Source of the DNA: Hymenobacter sublimis
GTDB lineage: Bacteria; Bacteroidota; Bacteroidia; Cytophagales; Hymenobacteraceae
Length of the DNA: 64,000 nt
Assembly: GCF_023101345.1 (NCBI RefSeq)
Contig: NZ_CP095848.1
Span: 3,870,001 to 3,934,000, forward strand
Reading direction: 5' to 3'
The first letter of the stretch is position 1, and every line of letters begins with the position of its first letter. Positions 17,579-26,165 of this stretch are shown here, in pieces. Made by a program: the position numbers and the translations under genes. The notes under the pieces are model-generated. The model saw nothing but the letters and a program-made list of their open reading frames with translations, was not told the DNA's origin and made no database searches.

Positions 17579-18298
17579 ATGAAAAAACTTGCACTCCTTG
17601 CCGCCGGCTGCGCCCTGAGCGCCTCGGCTATGGCCCAAACTCCGACTGAAGCTCCCCGGGTAAGCGGCCTGCGCTCCTCCACCGATTACGCCCCCGGTAC
17701 GGGCAGCGACTCGCGCAACAACGGTTTCGGCATTAAAGTAGGCTTGAATTCGGCCCACGTACGCGGCGACGAAAAAAAGAACTACGGCGACGTCGGCACT
17801 TATAAGAACTTCCACGCCGGGGCATACGCCCAGTTTGGTTTCAACGATAAGTTCTCGGTGCAGCCGGAAATCCTTTATACCCGTCAGGGGTTCGAGGGTA
17901 GCTCCGCCGCTCGCAACAACACCGGCACATACTTCACGCGCCTTGATTACGTGCAGGTACCGGTGCTGCTGGTGTACAACTTCCTTGACAACGTTAGTGT
18001 ACACGTAGGCCCCCAGGTTTCCCTGCTCACTAAAGTGCGTGAAGGCGGCCAGGAGCGGAAAATTGCCGATGAAAACGACGCTAGCGGCAACCCTATCTAC
18101 GGCTATAGCTACAGCAGCCTCGACTATGGGCTAGCCGCGGGCCTGGAAGCTCGGGTAGGTCCGGCCCGCGTGGGCGGCCGCTACGTAGCAGGCTTCAACG
18201 ATATTATCAAAGACCCAACCCGCGCTGGTACCCAGGCCATTGACAACATCAAGAACGGTGCGTTTCAGGTGTACGTAGGCATTGGCATCTCCAACTAG
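17579..18298 (+). CDS. outer-membrane beta-barrel porin-family protein
   Basis: 239 residues from the ATG at 17579 (MKKLALLAAGCALSASAMAQ), a classic Sec signal cleaved after AMA. The mature part alternates hydrophobic and polar residues with Gly and aromatic ends (FGIKVGLNSAHV, FHAGAYAQFGFNDKFSVQPEILYTRQG, YVQVPVLLVYNF, GLAAGLEARVGPARVGGRYVAG), the pattern of the PorT/OmpW-like eight-stranded barrels common in Bacteroidota. The final residues (VYVGIGISN) fit a terminal strand. It probably sits in the outer membrane; whether it forms a pore is unknown. A terminator follows. Confidence 0.85.
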   Translation: MKKLALLAAGCALSASAMAQTPTEAPRVSGLRSSTDYAPGTGSDSRNNGFGIKVGLNSAHVRGDEKKNYGDVGTYKNFHAGAYAQFGFNDKFSVQPEILYTRQGFEGSSAARNNTGTYFTRLDYVQVPVLLVYNFLDNVSVHVGPQVSLLTKVREGGQERKIADENDASGNPIYGYSYSSLDYGLAAGLEARVGPARVGGRYVAGFNDIIKDPTRAGTQAIDNIKNGAFQVYVGIGISN

Positions 18299-18318
18299 CC
18301 CGGCGTCTTCTTGTTCCT

Positions 18319-18350
18319 AAAAAAGGAAGCTCCTCGGGGCTTCCTTTTTT
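18319..18350 (+). terminator. intrinsic terminator
   Basis: AAAAAAGGAAGC/GCTTCCTTTTTT stem (18319-18330 with 18339-18350) with an 8-nt loop and T run, just past the beta-barrel gene. Confidence 0.88.
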
Positions 18351-18384
18351 GTTGCTAGTACTCATCAGAGTCTCCCTTTCTGCC

Positions 18385-18897
18385 ATGATACTATTTGCGG
18401 CTACTGCAGCGCTGCCCGCCATTAACCAAGCCCGTGAGCTGCTGGCTGAGCGCGGCATGGCCGTGCTTGGCACGTGGGCCCTGCTGAACTTGGTGGTGAG
18501 TGGCTACCATGTTTCCCGCACGGATGCCCGCTCCGAAGCCCACCACTTCCACCTGATGAATGTGGCCTGGAACGTGGTAAATGCCCTGCTAGCTGTGTGG
18601 GGAATTTTGCAGGCGCACCCGCAGCAGGTAGCAGGCTTATCCCCTGCCGCTAGCCTGAGCGCCCAGTTCAATTTCGAGAAAATTCTGCTCTTTAATGCCG
18701 GCCTGGATGTAGCCTACCTCTGCATAGGCAGCTGGTTGCGCGCCCGCGCTGCTAGCGCCCACACCTCTCGTCCCGAGCGCCTGGCAGGCTTTGGCCGCGC
18801 GTTGTGGCTGCAGGGCGGCTTTCTGCTTTTTTTCGATGTAGGTTTCTACTTTATCTATCACCAGTACGCCACCGATTTGTTGCAGTTAGTGCAGTGA
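18385..18897 (+). CDS. small polytopic membrane protein
   Basis: 170 residues from the ATG at 18385. The TTG at 18349 also opens the frame but lies inside the terminator T run, so the ATG is preferred. It has about four hydrophobic spans: AVLGTWALLNLVVSGYHV, LMNVAWNVVNALLAVWGIL, ILLFNAGLDVAYLCIGSWL and LWLQGGFLLFFDVGFYFIY. Between spans it carries the His pair EAHHFHLMN. It resembles the DUF6992-type conserved membrane proteins of Bacteroidota; no enzymatic motif is seen. It is transcribed alone toward the convergent PfpI gene. Confidence 0.75.
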   Translation: MILFAATAALPAINQARELLAERGMAVLGTWALLNLVVSGYHVSRTDARSEAHHFHLMNVAWNVVNALLAVWGILQAHPQQVAGLSPAASLSAQFNFEKILLFNAGLDVAYLCIGSWLRARAASAHTSRPERLAGFGRALWLQGGFLLFFDVGFYFIYHQYATDLLQLVQ

Positions 18898-19004
18898 ATT
18901 GGGGGTAGGGAGTAACGCAGTTGCTGGTGAACAGATGGGCGGGCTGGCTTTATACAAGGTGCAACCAGCTTCTGATCTGGAAAATATGGAGTTGCTTACA
19001 AGCC

Positions 19005-19039
19005 AAACAGCCTCGCTACCAGGAGTAGCGAGGCTGTTT
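19005..19039 (-). terminator. intrinsic terminator
   Basis: A perfect 14-bp stem (AAACAGCCTCGCTA with its complement at 19026-19039) and 7-nt loop, 21 nt past the PfpI gene stop. Confidence 0.8.
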
Positions 19040-19060
19040 CGATAAGGCAATGTGTTAGCC

Positions 19061-19618
19061 CTAGTTCTTTCCGACGAGTGCTTCCTTGATCTTGTCGTTG
19101 AAGTTGGGAATGTCCTGGGGGTTGCGGCTAGTGATAATGTTACCATCCACAACTACCGTTTCATCAACCCAGCGGCCGCCAGCATTCTTGATGTCGGTTT
19201 TCAGGCTGGGCCAGCTAGTGAGCTGCTTGCCGCGCACCACGTCGGCCTCAATCAGGGTCCAGGGGCCGTGGCAGATGGCGGCCACGGGCTTGCCTGAGCG
19301 CACAAACTCACCGATAAAGCTAATTACTTCGGGCTCCGTGCGGAGCACGTCGGGGTTCATCTGGCCGCCGGGCAGTACCAAGGCATCATACTCGGCCACC
19401 TTCACGTCGCCAATCACCTTGTCTACCTCTACCTTATCGCCCCAATCTTTCTCGTCCCAGCCTCTAATAGAGCCGCTTTTCAAGGAAATGACGTGCGTTT
19501 CGGCGCCTTCGCCTTCCAAAAACTTCTTGGGCTTTTCCAGCTCCGACTGCTCAAAGCCATCGGTGGCGACAATGGCTATTTTCTTGCCTTTCAGGTCGTT
19601 GCTTCCAAAAATACTCAT
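19061..19618 (-). CDS. DJ-1/PfpI family protein
   Basis: 185 residues. It is a type 1 glutamine-amidotransferase-like fold with nucleophile Cys116 in AAICHGPW (elbow and adjacent His117) and Glu23 in DGFEQSE as the partner acid. LVLPGG is the oxyanion strand. This matches the YhbO/YfkM/PfpI stress proteins, described as peptidases or glyoxalase/deglycase-type enzymes. The triad looks intact. It is cytosolic (no signal peptide) and monocistronic, with terminators on both sides. A role in carbonyl or general stress is inferred from family. Confidence 0.92.
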   Translation of the reverse strand: MSIFGSNDLKGKKIAIVATDGFEQSELEKPKKFLEGEGAETHVISLKSGSIRGWDEKDWGDKVEVDKVIGDVKVAEYDALVLPGGQMNPDVLRTEPEVISFIGEFVRSGKPVAAICHGPWTLIEADVVRGKQLTSWPSLKTDIKNAGGRWVDETVVVDGNIITSRNPQDIPNFNDKIKEALVGKN

Positions 19619-19644
19619 GGTAATGCACAGGTTTATACGATTGA

Positions 19645-19677
19645 AAAACCCGCCCTACGCGACGTAAGGCGGGTTTT
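19645..19677 (-). terminator. intrinsic terminator
   Basis: AAAACCCGCC/GGCGGGTTTT, 10-bp stem with a 13-nt loop. The minus-strand side runs into TTTTTC. It ends the thioesterase transcript. Confidence 0.82.
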
Positions 19678-19729
19678 GATGTAACGGGCCAACGCAGGGA
19701 GAGTTGGCGCATTATTTTGGCCTTACGGC

Positions 19730-20248
19730 TTAGTCGTGCTCGTTTCGTTCCCGCTTGAGCTGCTTGCGCAGCCGCCGCACTCGCTCGTCAAAGCCATCGG
19801 GGTCGTAGCTAGCATCTTCTACGTCCAGCTCTTCGAGCATGTCCATGAGGTTGTCGGGGTGTTCGGTACGGGTACCGCCAGGCACTTTCACAAACGCCAT
19901 TTCTGACCACAGAACGGCCTTCAGGCGCTGGCTGTCCTCGCTGAGCATCTGCATTTCCACCACTAAGTTGGAGTTGTCGTAGTGGATTAGCTGGGTCCGA
20001 ATTCGCACTAGCTCGGCGTGGTTGGCGGGCCGCAGGTAAGCCAAGTAGTGCTTGGTAATCACCCACCCGGCGCCCAGCTCGCGGGTTATTTGCCCCAGGT
20101 TCAGGGCGTAGTGCTGCATGGTGTGCTCCTCGCGGGCGTTCAGGAAATAGTCAAGGTAGCGGGCGTTATTCAGGTGGCCCAGCATGTCACAGTCCTGAAA
20201 CTGAATGCGGTGGGTAGTTTCGGGCGTTTGAACCAGGGAAGAAGCCAT
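19730..20248 (-). CDS. acyl-CoA thioesterase-like protein (hotdog fold)
   Basis: 172 residues. The N-terminus carries the 4HBT active-site pattern: RIQFQDCDMLGHLNNARYLDY, with the acidic residue and GHLNN as in 4-hydroxybenzoyl-CoA thioesterases. A central long strand and a later WSEMAFV fit the hotdog fold. The last 40 residues are charged and probably helical (RVRRLRKQLKRERNEHD), an extension beyond the usual 130-140 residues. It likely hydrolyses an acyl-CoA thioester in the cytosol; chain specificity is unknown. The DUF3616 gene lies 69 bp upstream on the same strand, so the two may be co-transcribed. Confidence 0.88.
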   Translation of the reverse strand: MASSLVQTPETTHRIQFQDCDMLGHLNNARYLDYFLNAREEHTMQHYALNLGQITRELGAGWVITKHYLAYLRPANHAELVRIRTQLIHYDNSNLVVEMQMLSEDSQRLKAVLWSEMAFVKVPGGTRTEHPDNLMDMLEELDVEDASYDPDGFDERVRRLRKQLKRERNEHD

Positions 20249-20317
20249 GAGAAGAAATAGCGAGTTAGCAGGCGCAAGGTAGAAAGCACCCGGGCGGCGC
20301 TAGTTAGGGCTGCTGCT

Positions 20318-21433
20318 TTAGGTAGCCTGGGCCTGCACCTTTACCCGGTCGGCTAGCACGTGGTGGGCGGCCGGTTTGCGGGCATCAGCGGGACTGTCGA
20401 ACACAATGAGCACGTGTTCTGAGTCTAGCAGCGCCATACCTTCGGCCTTGTCCTGGCCGGCGGTTGGACCGAAGCCGTGGGGCACATCGAACAGGCGCTC
20501 CAACTTATCGGGCCCCACGAGGCTATCCTGGGGGCAGCGCAGCGCTTCGGGCCAGCGGTACACGGCAATGGTGCCATCCAAGTCCATGGTCGGGCCGGCC
20601 AGTAGCAGTAGGTCGGGGCCGCACTGGCGGAGCTCCCGCACGCCCATGCCACCCAGGGCCAGGAAATGCTTTTTGTAGTACAGCTCCGTGGCACCCGGCA
20701 GCTCACTCAGGCGCAGGCGGCCGTGCTTGTCCTCGCGGGGTAGCACCTCCAGCACCATGGCCCAGCCGCGCAACACCGGCCCGCGCAACCCCACAAACAG
20801 TCGCCCATCAGGCGCCGCCGCCAGCCCCTCAATGTCAAAGCCGTTGTCTTTGCCGGGAATATCGAGGAAGGGCTTGAGGTGGGCGTCTTTGGCGAGCAGG
20901 TCGCGCAGGTCGTTGGAGTCATCGGAGGAGCGGAGTTGGGCGGCCCGAAGCGTTTGGGTAGGGTCGGTGGGGTGCGGAGCCTCGCGGAAGAGCTCGTAGT
21001 TACCGGTGGTGGGGTTGAGCAACATGGGCACCCGGGCCAACAGGTAGCGGTTTGCCTCCGACTTCACTTGCGTAAGACGGGCTATTTCCTTGGCGTGGTC
21101 CTCGCCTTCGGCATCGGCTTTTTTGCGCGCCAGGCTGTGAGAGCCCACAATCCAGAGGTAATAATCGCCTTCCGCTAGCCCTTCAATATCAATCTCTTCC
21201 GTTTTATCCGAAGGCAAATCAAGTAGTTCCGACAGCTCATAGGAGCAATGCTCGCCAAACTCCTGGGGCCCGGTTCGACGCAGGCGCTCAATGGAGGTCC
21301 GTTCGTCGCAGCTCAGCCACAGGTTGTCGCCGGTACACAAAGCCGACGAAAGCCCGTCGCGGACGTGCTTACCAGAAGCGTTAAGGCTGTGCTTCGGGCT
21401 GAAATGAAGAGTATAGGGCTGGCGACGGACCAT
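20318..21433 (-). CDS. DUF3616 protein
   Basis: 371 residues, no signal peptide. The N-terminus (LHFSPKHSLNASGKHVRDGLSSALCTGDNLWLSCDE) and the internal IEGLAAAPDGRLFVGLRGPVLRGWA segment match the DUF3616 pattern, which has a repeated beta-blade character like SMP-30/propeller proteins. A further repeat-like IDIEGLAEGDYYLW segment and ALLDSEHVLIVFDSPADARK near the end support a propeller. No catalytic residues can be named. It is followed 69 bp later by the thioesterase gene. Confidence 0.8.
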   Translation of the reverse strand: MVRRQPYTLHFSPKHSLNASGKHVRDGLSSALCTGDNLWLSCDERTSIERLRRTGPQEFGEHCSYELSELLDLPSDKTEEIDIEGLAEGDYYLWIVGSHSLARKKADAEGEDHAKEIARLTQVKSEANRYLLARVPMLLNPTTGNYELFREAPHPTDPTQTLRAAQLRSSDDSNDLRDLLAKDAHLKPFLDIPGKDNGFDIEGLAAAPDGRLFVGLRGPVLRGWAMVLEVLPREDKHGRLRLSELPGATELYYKKHFLALGGMGVRELRQCGPDLLLLAGPTMDLDGTIAVYRWPEALRCPQDSLVGPDKLERLFDVPHGFGPTAGQDKAEGMALLDSEHVLIVFDSPADARKPAAHHVLADRVKVQAQAT

Positions 21434-21535
21434 GAAAGCAGGGTTAAGGAGTAGATGTCAGTGGCAAACGCACCGGACCGCGTAAGGTTGAGGCACCGCT
21501 GAAGTGGAATGGTGAGGTAGTGAATGAATACGTTG

Positions 21536-21660
21536 TCTTGGCGAGCAGCGCGAGGCCATCGTTCTTCTCTTTTGTGACAGGCCTTCTAACAAGCCAAACC
21601 CCTACTTCCAGGGCGGAGGTAAGGGCTTGTTGTACCTATAAGGGCTTGTTGTACCTAGAA
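21536..21660. repeat. degenerate palindromic element with tandem 19-mer
   Basis: One arm (GTCTTGGCGAGCAGCGCGAGGCC and on to 21575) matches the outer arm of the element at 24421-24580. The inner part has AACAAGCC opposite GGCTTGTT and an exact tandem duplication of TAAGGGCTTGTTGTACCTA (21620-21638 and 21639-21657). The second outer arm is missing. Confidence 0.65.
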
Positions 21661-21733
21661 GGGTAGTACGTTGGCCAGAATGAACGGCATCGTACCGCTC
21701 ACCGGGGCAACTCACTCATTCACCATCTCACTG

Positions 21734-22150
21734 CTACTGCGCTTTGCGGGCCTGCATTTGGGCTTGCACTTGGCGCTGCTTGGCTTTGAGCTGCTTGTAT
21801 TGCGTGACGGTGAGGATGGTTTGCAGCTCTTGGTCGGAGGCGGCGTTGATGCGCTTGAGCTCGGTCATGAGGGCTGGGCGGTTGCTGCTGAGGCGCTGCT
21901 GGGCGGCGTTGGCTTGCTCAGCGGTGTTCGTGAACACGGCCCGCACCTTGCGGCGCTGTTCCCCGGTGAGGTTCAGTTCTTCGGTGAGTACGTCGGTCAG
22001 GTCGCGGGCGGCGGAGGAGGCCACTACCGGCGCGGGAGCTGCTACCGGCGCCGATTTGGCGGTGGGAATGGTAGCGTTGTGACGGCGGGCGCAACTGGCG
22101 AGCAGGCTAGCGGCCAGCACAAGGGACAGGGTGAAGCGGGAGGCGGACAT
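21734..22150 (-). CDS. small lipoprotein, Spy/LTXXQ-like
   Basis: 138 residues. Lipobox LASC places the lipidated Cys at 20, followed by RRHN. After an Ala/Pro linker the rest is helical and charged, with LNLTGEQRRKVRAVF (the LTxxQ-type motif of Spy/CpxP periplasmic chaperone-like proteins) and LTVTQYKQLKAKQ as a second partial copy. A 10-plus residue polar helix closes the protein. It is likely anchored in the envelope. The GMC gene lies 58 bp to its left and is read on the same strand, downstream of it. Confidence 0.75.
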   Translation of the reverse strand: MSASRFTLSLVLAASLLASCARRHNATIPTAKSAPVAAPAPVVASSAARDLTDVLTEELNLTGEQRRKVRAVFTNTAEQANAAQQRLSSNRPALMTELKRINAASDQELQTILTVTQYKQLKAKQRQVQAQMQARKAQ

Positions 22151-22208
22151 AAGCGCGGGGAGAAAGGCGTGTGCTTTCCCTACGCGAAAAATGTGCCGAC
22201 GGCTATGT

Positions 22209-24269
22209 TCAGCCTACTCCTGCTGCTGCCACTGCCGGCCGCCGGACTACTTCGGCCCGCAGGCTTTCCTTTAGATGCTGGGCCGTGTGATGCGCCAAGG
22301 CCATAATCGTGAGCATGGGGTTTACGCCGCTGCAGGCCGGAAAGGCGGAGGCATCGGCTACAAACAAGTGCGGCACGTCATGGAGCTCCCCGCTGGGGCT
22401 GGTGGGGTGGGTAGCAGCTTGCCCACCCATGCGGCAGGTGCTCATTTGGTGGGCGCTGTACAGGCCAAACTGGTTGGACTTCCAGCTCAGGTAGGGCAAG
22501 CCGGCCAGCACCTCGGGGTTGCGCAAGCGGCCGTTGTCGGCGTGCAGGGTAGGTAAGGTGCCGTGGGGTAGCAGCACCGTGTGGGCTCCGGCCGCTACGT
22601 GCACCTCGGCGGCGGCCCGCACGCCTTGCAGCAGGTGGTTTCGGTCGTACTCGCTGAGAGTGTAGTCGATTAGGGGCATGCCGTGCTTGTCGATGGTCAC
22701 CCGGCCCCCGTCCCGGTCGCGGGTCAGCACGATGAAGGAGCCCAGGTGGGCCGCCTGCTGCATCAGGGCCTTGTGCTGGCGCCCCGAGCACCAGGGCAAC
22801 ACCATGGCCATCAGGCCCGGATGGGCCGGCGGAGTTTCCAGCTTCACCCCGAAGTTGCTACCCCCCAGGCGCGTGAAGCTGTCATTCACCACCGACATCA
22901 TGGGGCCGTGCCAGGGCGCCATAGCCTGGGCGTACAAGCCGGAAACGGCTACCGTAGGATGCAAATGCAAGTGCTGGCCCAGATGGGGGTGGCGCAGGCC
23001 GCTACGCAAGAGCAAGGCCGGCGTCTGAACGGAGCCCCCGGCCACTACCACCCGTTTAGCGCGTACCGTTACCCGTATCGTGCGGCCCTCGGGGGTAGTG
23101 TGTGTGGCTTCCGCGCCGCTGGCCCGCCCCTGCGTTATCGTTACCCTCGACACGCAGGTGTTGCACAGCAGGCGGGCTCCGTGTTCAAAGGCCGTTTGTA
23201 GATAGGTGTTCAGGGTGCCTTGTTTGATGCCGTGCCGGTCGCCGAAACCACTGTAGCCCAGGCCGCAGAAGTGCGCTTCCGATTCGCTCAGCCCCTTCTC
23301 ATTACGCGGAATCAGCTTCATGTCGTGGCCCAGGACCTGGGAACCATTCCAAAGCGCCTGATTCTGGCCGTTATGGCGAACATAATCAGTATTGACGCTC
23401 AGGGCTGCGCTTACGGCATCCAGGCTCCGGGCAAAATCGGGGCTGGTGAAGTGGGGCACGTGGTGCTCCCGGGCCCACTCCTCCAGCACATAATCGGGGG
23501 TGCGGAAGGCGCCGGCCCAGTTTACGGTGGTACCGCCACCGAGGCAGGAGCCGGCCAGCAGGGCCAGCCCGCCATCCTGGGTGCTCAAGGCGCCGCGGGC
23601 ATCATACAAGGCCCCGAGCATGTCCACCTCGCGCTGGGTAAAGTCGGGCCCGTGGAAGTAGGGTCCTTTTTCCAGAACCAGCACCTCATGCCCAGCGGCG
23701 GCCAGCTCGCCGGCTACTACCCCGCCGCCGGCCCCGCTCCCTATCACCAGCACCTCACAGTCGTAGTGCACCTCGTTGTGGGTGGGGTGCAGGAGTTGGA
23801 TGGGCTTTTCGGGCGCTACTGCGGGGTCCGGCACCTGGGGGCCGGGGTAGCCGATGTGCTCCCACACGAAGTTGCCCTGCTCAGCCGTGGAGCCCCCGTA
23901 AAACAGAAATACGAACAGTTTCCGCAGGGCGTGAAAGCCTTTGCGCAACTGGGGCACGTTGCTGGCCGCCCAGCTCTGCAGCAGTTTCTCGCGCTGCTCC
24001 GGGGCCAGCCGGGCAAACGGCCGCAGGGGCCCGAACCACGTTAGGCCCAGCGTGGGCGTGTTCAGCAATTGCAGCAGATGCATAAATTCTTGCCGGGCGC
24101 TGGCAGGCTGGGCCTCCAGCACCAGCGCAATTTTGCTTAAATCAACTCCTGCTGAACCGCTCCGCTCCCAATACGCCGCATCAGCAGAAGGTTGGGGCGC
24201 CGGCAGGCTAGGAATAAATGTATCAGCAAGCGCGCACAGGGTAGCGCACTGGGCATCGGTGAACTGCAT
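22209..24269 (-). CDS. GMC family oxidoreductase (long-chain alcohol oxidase-like)
   Basis: 686 residues. Residues 1 to about 150 form a helical N-terminal domain like gluconate 2-dehydrogenase subunit 3 or the long-chain fatty alcohol oxidases. The FAD site follows (VIGSGAGGGVVAGELA with acidic end LEKG). GSCLGGGTTVNWAGAF is the second GMC signature. The C-terminal substrate half ends in STCRMGG, then FVADASAFP and NPMLTIMALA. GMC enzymes oxidise alcohols using FAD and pass electrons to oxygen or another acceptor. No export signal is seen. The aldehyde dehydrogenase gene lies upstream on the same strand beyond a palindromic element, which fits an alcohol-to-acid pathway. Confidence 0.92.
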   Translation of the reverse strand: MQFTDAQCATLCALADTFIPSLPAPQPSADAAYWERSGSAGVDLSKIALVLEAQPASARQEFMHLLQLLNTPTLGLTWFGPLRPFARLAPEQREKLLQSWAASNVPQLRKGFHALRKLFVFLFYGGSTAEQGNFVWEHIGYPGPQVPDPAVAPEKPIQLLHPTHNEVHYDCEVLVIGSGAGGGVVAGELAAAGHEVLVLEKGPYFHGPDFTQREVDMLGALYDARGALSTQDGGLALLAGSCLGGGTTVNWAGAFRTPDYVLEEWAREHHVPHFTSPDFARSLDAVSAALSVNTDYVRHNGQNQALWNGSQVLGHDMKLIPRNEKGLSESEAHFCGLGYSGFGDRHGIKQGTLNTYLQTAFEHGARLLCNTCVSRVTITQGRASGAEATHTTPEGRTIRVTVRAKRVVVAGGSVQTPALLLRSGLRHPHLGQHLHLHPTVAVSGLYAQAMAPWHGPMMSVVNDSFTRLGGSNFGVKLETPPAHPGLMAMVLPWCSGRQHKALMQQAAHLGSFIVLTRDRDGGRVTIDKHGMPLIDYTLSEYDRNHLLQGVRAAAEVHVAAGAHTVLLPHGTLPTLHADNGRLRNPEVLAGLPYLSWKSNQFGLYSAHQMSTCRMGGQAATHPTSPSGELHDVPHLFVADASAFPACSGVNPMLTIMALAHHTAQHLKESLRAEVVRRPAVAAAGVG

Positions 24270-24420
24270 AAGAAGGCAAATCGAGCAGGCTGCTCCGGCG
24301 CAACTAAGAGAATCCGGGGCCCTAAAAGTTCGGTATTTTTCCCCAGAAATACTCGGCTTGCATACGAAAGGCGAAGTGGAGACTGGGTAATTAAGTGCAT
24401 GGGTGAAGTGATGTACCGTC

Positions 24421-24580
24421 GTGGCGGGCGAAGCGCAGCTATCCTTCCTCTCCTTTGCTCGAAACCTGATAATGTATAATGTAACAAGCCCCTGACGTCA
24501 GCACAGACGTCAAGGGCTTGTCATATCTGGAAGGGTGGTCACGAGGAGAGGAAGGATGGCTTCGCGCCGCTCGCCATGAC
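24421..24580. repeat. 160-bp palindromic element with nested hairpin
   Basis: The outer arms (24421-24453 and 24545-24580) are imperfect inverted copies containing GGCGAAGC/ATCCTTCCTCTCC. Inside lies a second inverted repeat, 24484-24499 with 24506-24521 (one mismatch, ACAAGCCCCTGACGTC), which could end aldehyde dehydrogenase transcription. The outer arm recurs as the half element at 21536. Confidence 0.75.
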
Positions 24581-24599
24581 ACTGCCTCACCATTTCACC

Positions 24600-26063
24600 T
24601 CAGAGCCACTTTACTAGCCAATTCACTAGCTTTTTGACTTGGGGAGTATAAGGCGGGTAGATGGGTTTGAGGCCCGTACGGCCTACGCGCTGCTTCAGCA
24701 CCGACTTCTCGTTGCTAAAGGCCTGGAAGCCAGCCAGGCCGTGGGCCCGGCCCAGGCCGCTGTTGCCCAGCCCGCCAAAGGGTAGCTCGGGGTGGCCCAG
24801 GTGCAGAATCGTTTCATTAACGCAAGCGCCGCCGGCGGGAATGTTCTGGAGCAGGTAGCGCTGATGCTCAGCATTTTGGGTAAACACGTACAAAGCCAGC
24901 GGGTGCGGGCGGGAGTTCACCTCGTCTACGGCTTCCATGAGGGTGCGGAAGGTGCGCACCGGCAGCAGCGGTCCGAAAATTTCTTCCTGCATGACCCGAC
25001 TGCCTGTTGGCACATCTACCAGCACGGTGGGCTCCATAAAGCGTTGCGAAGCATCCGTTTGCCCACCCAGCGCCACGGTGGCACCTTGGGCCTGCGCCTC
25101 GGCCAGCAGCCCCGCTACCCGGGCAAAATGGTGGTCGTTTACGATGCGGGCAAACGACTTGGAGGCCTCTATGCCCTCGCCGGAGGGGTTGTAGAAGCGC
25201 TGCACTACCGCCCGAATCTCCTCAATCAGCTGGTCGCGGACGGCTTCGTGCACCAGCAGGTAGTCGGGGGCTACGCAGGTTTGGCCGGCGTTGATGCCCT
25301 TGCCCCACACGATTTTCTCGGCGGCATCGCGCAAATCGGCCGTGTCGTCTACCACGGCGGGGCTTTTGCCGCCCAGCTCCAGGGTCACGCTGGTCAGGTG
25401 CTCGGCAGCGGCCCGCATCACCACTTTTCCTACCTGCGGACTGCCCGTGAAAAAGATGTGGTTGAAGGGTAGGGCAAGCAGTTCGGTGGCTACTTCCTTG
25501 TCGCCTTGCACTACCGTCACCTCGGCCGGGTCAAACAGCTCCTGGCACATGCGCGCGAGCAAGGCCGCTACCGTTGGCGTCATTTCGGAAGGCTTGATGA
25601 TGCAGCAGTTGCCGGCTGCCAGCGCCGATACGAGCGGGTCAAGGGCCAGGTAGAAGGGGTAGTTCCAGGGCGCTATAATCAGGCACACGCCTTTGGGCTC
25701 GTACTGCACCCAGCCGCGCGTGCCTACCAATGACAGCGGCGTCCCAACTTTGCGCGGCTGGGCCCAGTGGCGCAAGTGGCGCAACGTGTGCTTTAGCTCC
25801 GTTTGCGTCGACCAGATTTCGGTGACGTCGGTTTCGGCGGCGGGCTTGCGAAAATCGGCGTAGAGCGCCTGCTGAATGGCGGCGCGGTTTTCCGTTATCC
25901 AGGCGCTGAGCTTGCGCAGCCGTCCCGCACGGGTTTCCACTGATTCGCGGCGCAAGGCCTCCGCCCGGGCTTGCTGCCGCCTGAAAAGGGCCGCTACGGC
26001 CGAGTTTTCAATGATTGGTGAGGAAGTAGGCGCAAGCGGAACCGTAGCGGCGGGAGCAGTCAT
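24600..26063 (-). CDS. aldehyde dehydrogenase
   Basis: 487 residues from the ATG at 26063 (MTAPAATV); the frame could begin 5 codons earlier. ALDH superfamily signatures are present: ITSVTLELGGKSP-like Glu site (LTSVTLELGGKSP), catalytic Cys in NAGQTCVAPDYLL, the NYPFYL Asn of the oxyanion hole (WNYPFYLAL), and EEIFGPLLPV. The hydrophobic C-terminus (VKKLVNWLVKWL) resembles membrane-associated fatty aldehyde dehydrogenases. It oxidises an aldehyde to the acid with NAD(P). With the adjacent GMC oxidase it may complete oxidation of long-chain alcohols. Pathway and chain length are inferred. Confidence 0.93.
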   Translation of the reverse strand: MTAPAATVPLAPTSSPIIENSAVAALFRRQQARAEALRRESVETRAGRLRKLSAWITENRAAIQQALYADFRKPAAETDVTEIWSTQTELKHTLRHLRHWAQPRKVGTPLSLVGTRGWVQYEPKGVCLIIAPWNYPFYLALDPLVSALAAGNCCIIKPSEMTPTVAALLARMCQELFDPAEVTVVQGDKEVATELLALPFNHIFFTGSPQVGKVVMRAAAEHLTSVTLELGGKSPAVVDDTADLRDAAEKIVWGKGINAGQTCVAPDYLLVHEAVRDQLIEEIRAVVQRFYNPSGEGIEASKSFARIVNDHHFARVAGLLAEAQAQGATVALGGQTDASQRFMEPTVLVDVPTGSRVMQEEIFGPLLPVRTFRTLMEAVDEVNSRPHPLALYVFTQNAEHQRYLLQNIPAGGACVNETILHLGHPELPFGGLGNSGLGRAHGLAGFQAFSNEKSVLKQRVGRTGLKPIYPPYTPQVKKLVNWLVKWL

Positions 26064-26165
26064 GGACGAGCGAAACAAGTGGCGAGGCAGCGAAAGAAAT
26101 TAAAAGTCTCTGATACTCACCATAGTTCCAATCTTATCCTGCCATCTTTGCGCCAGTACCCAAGC

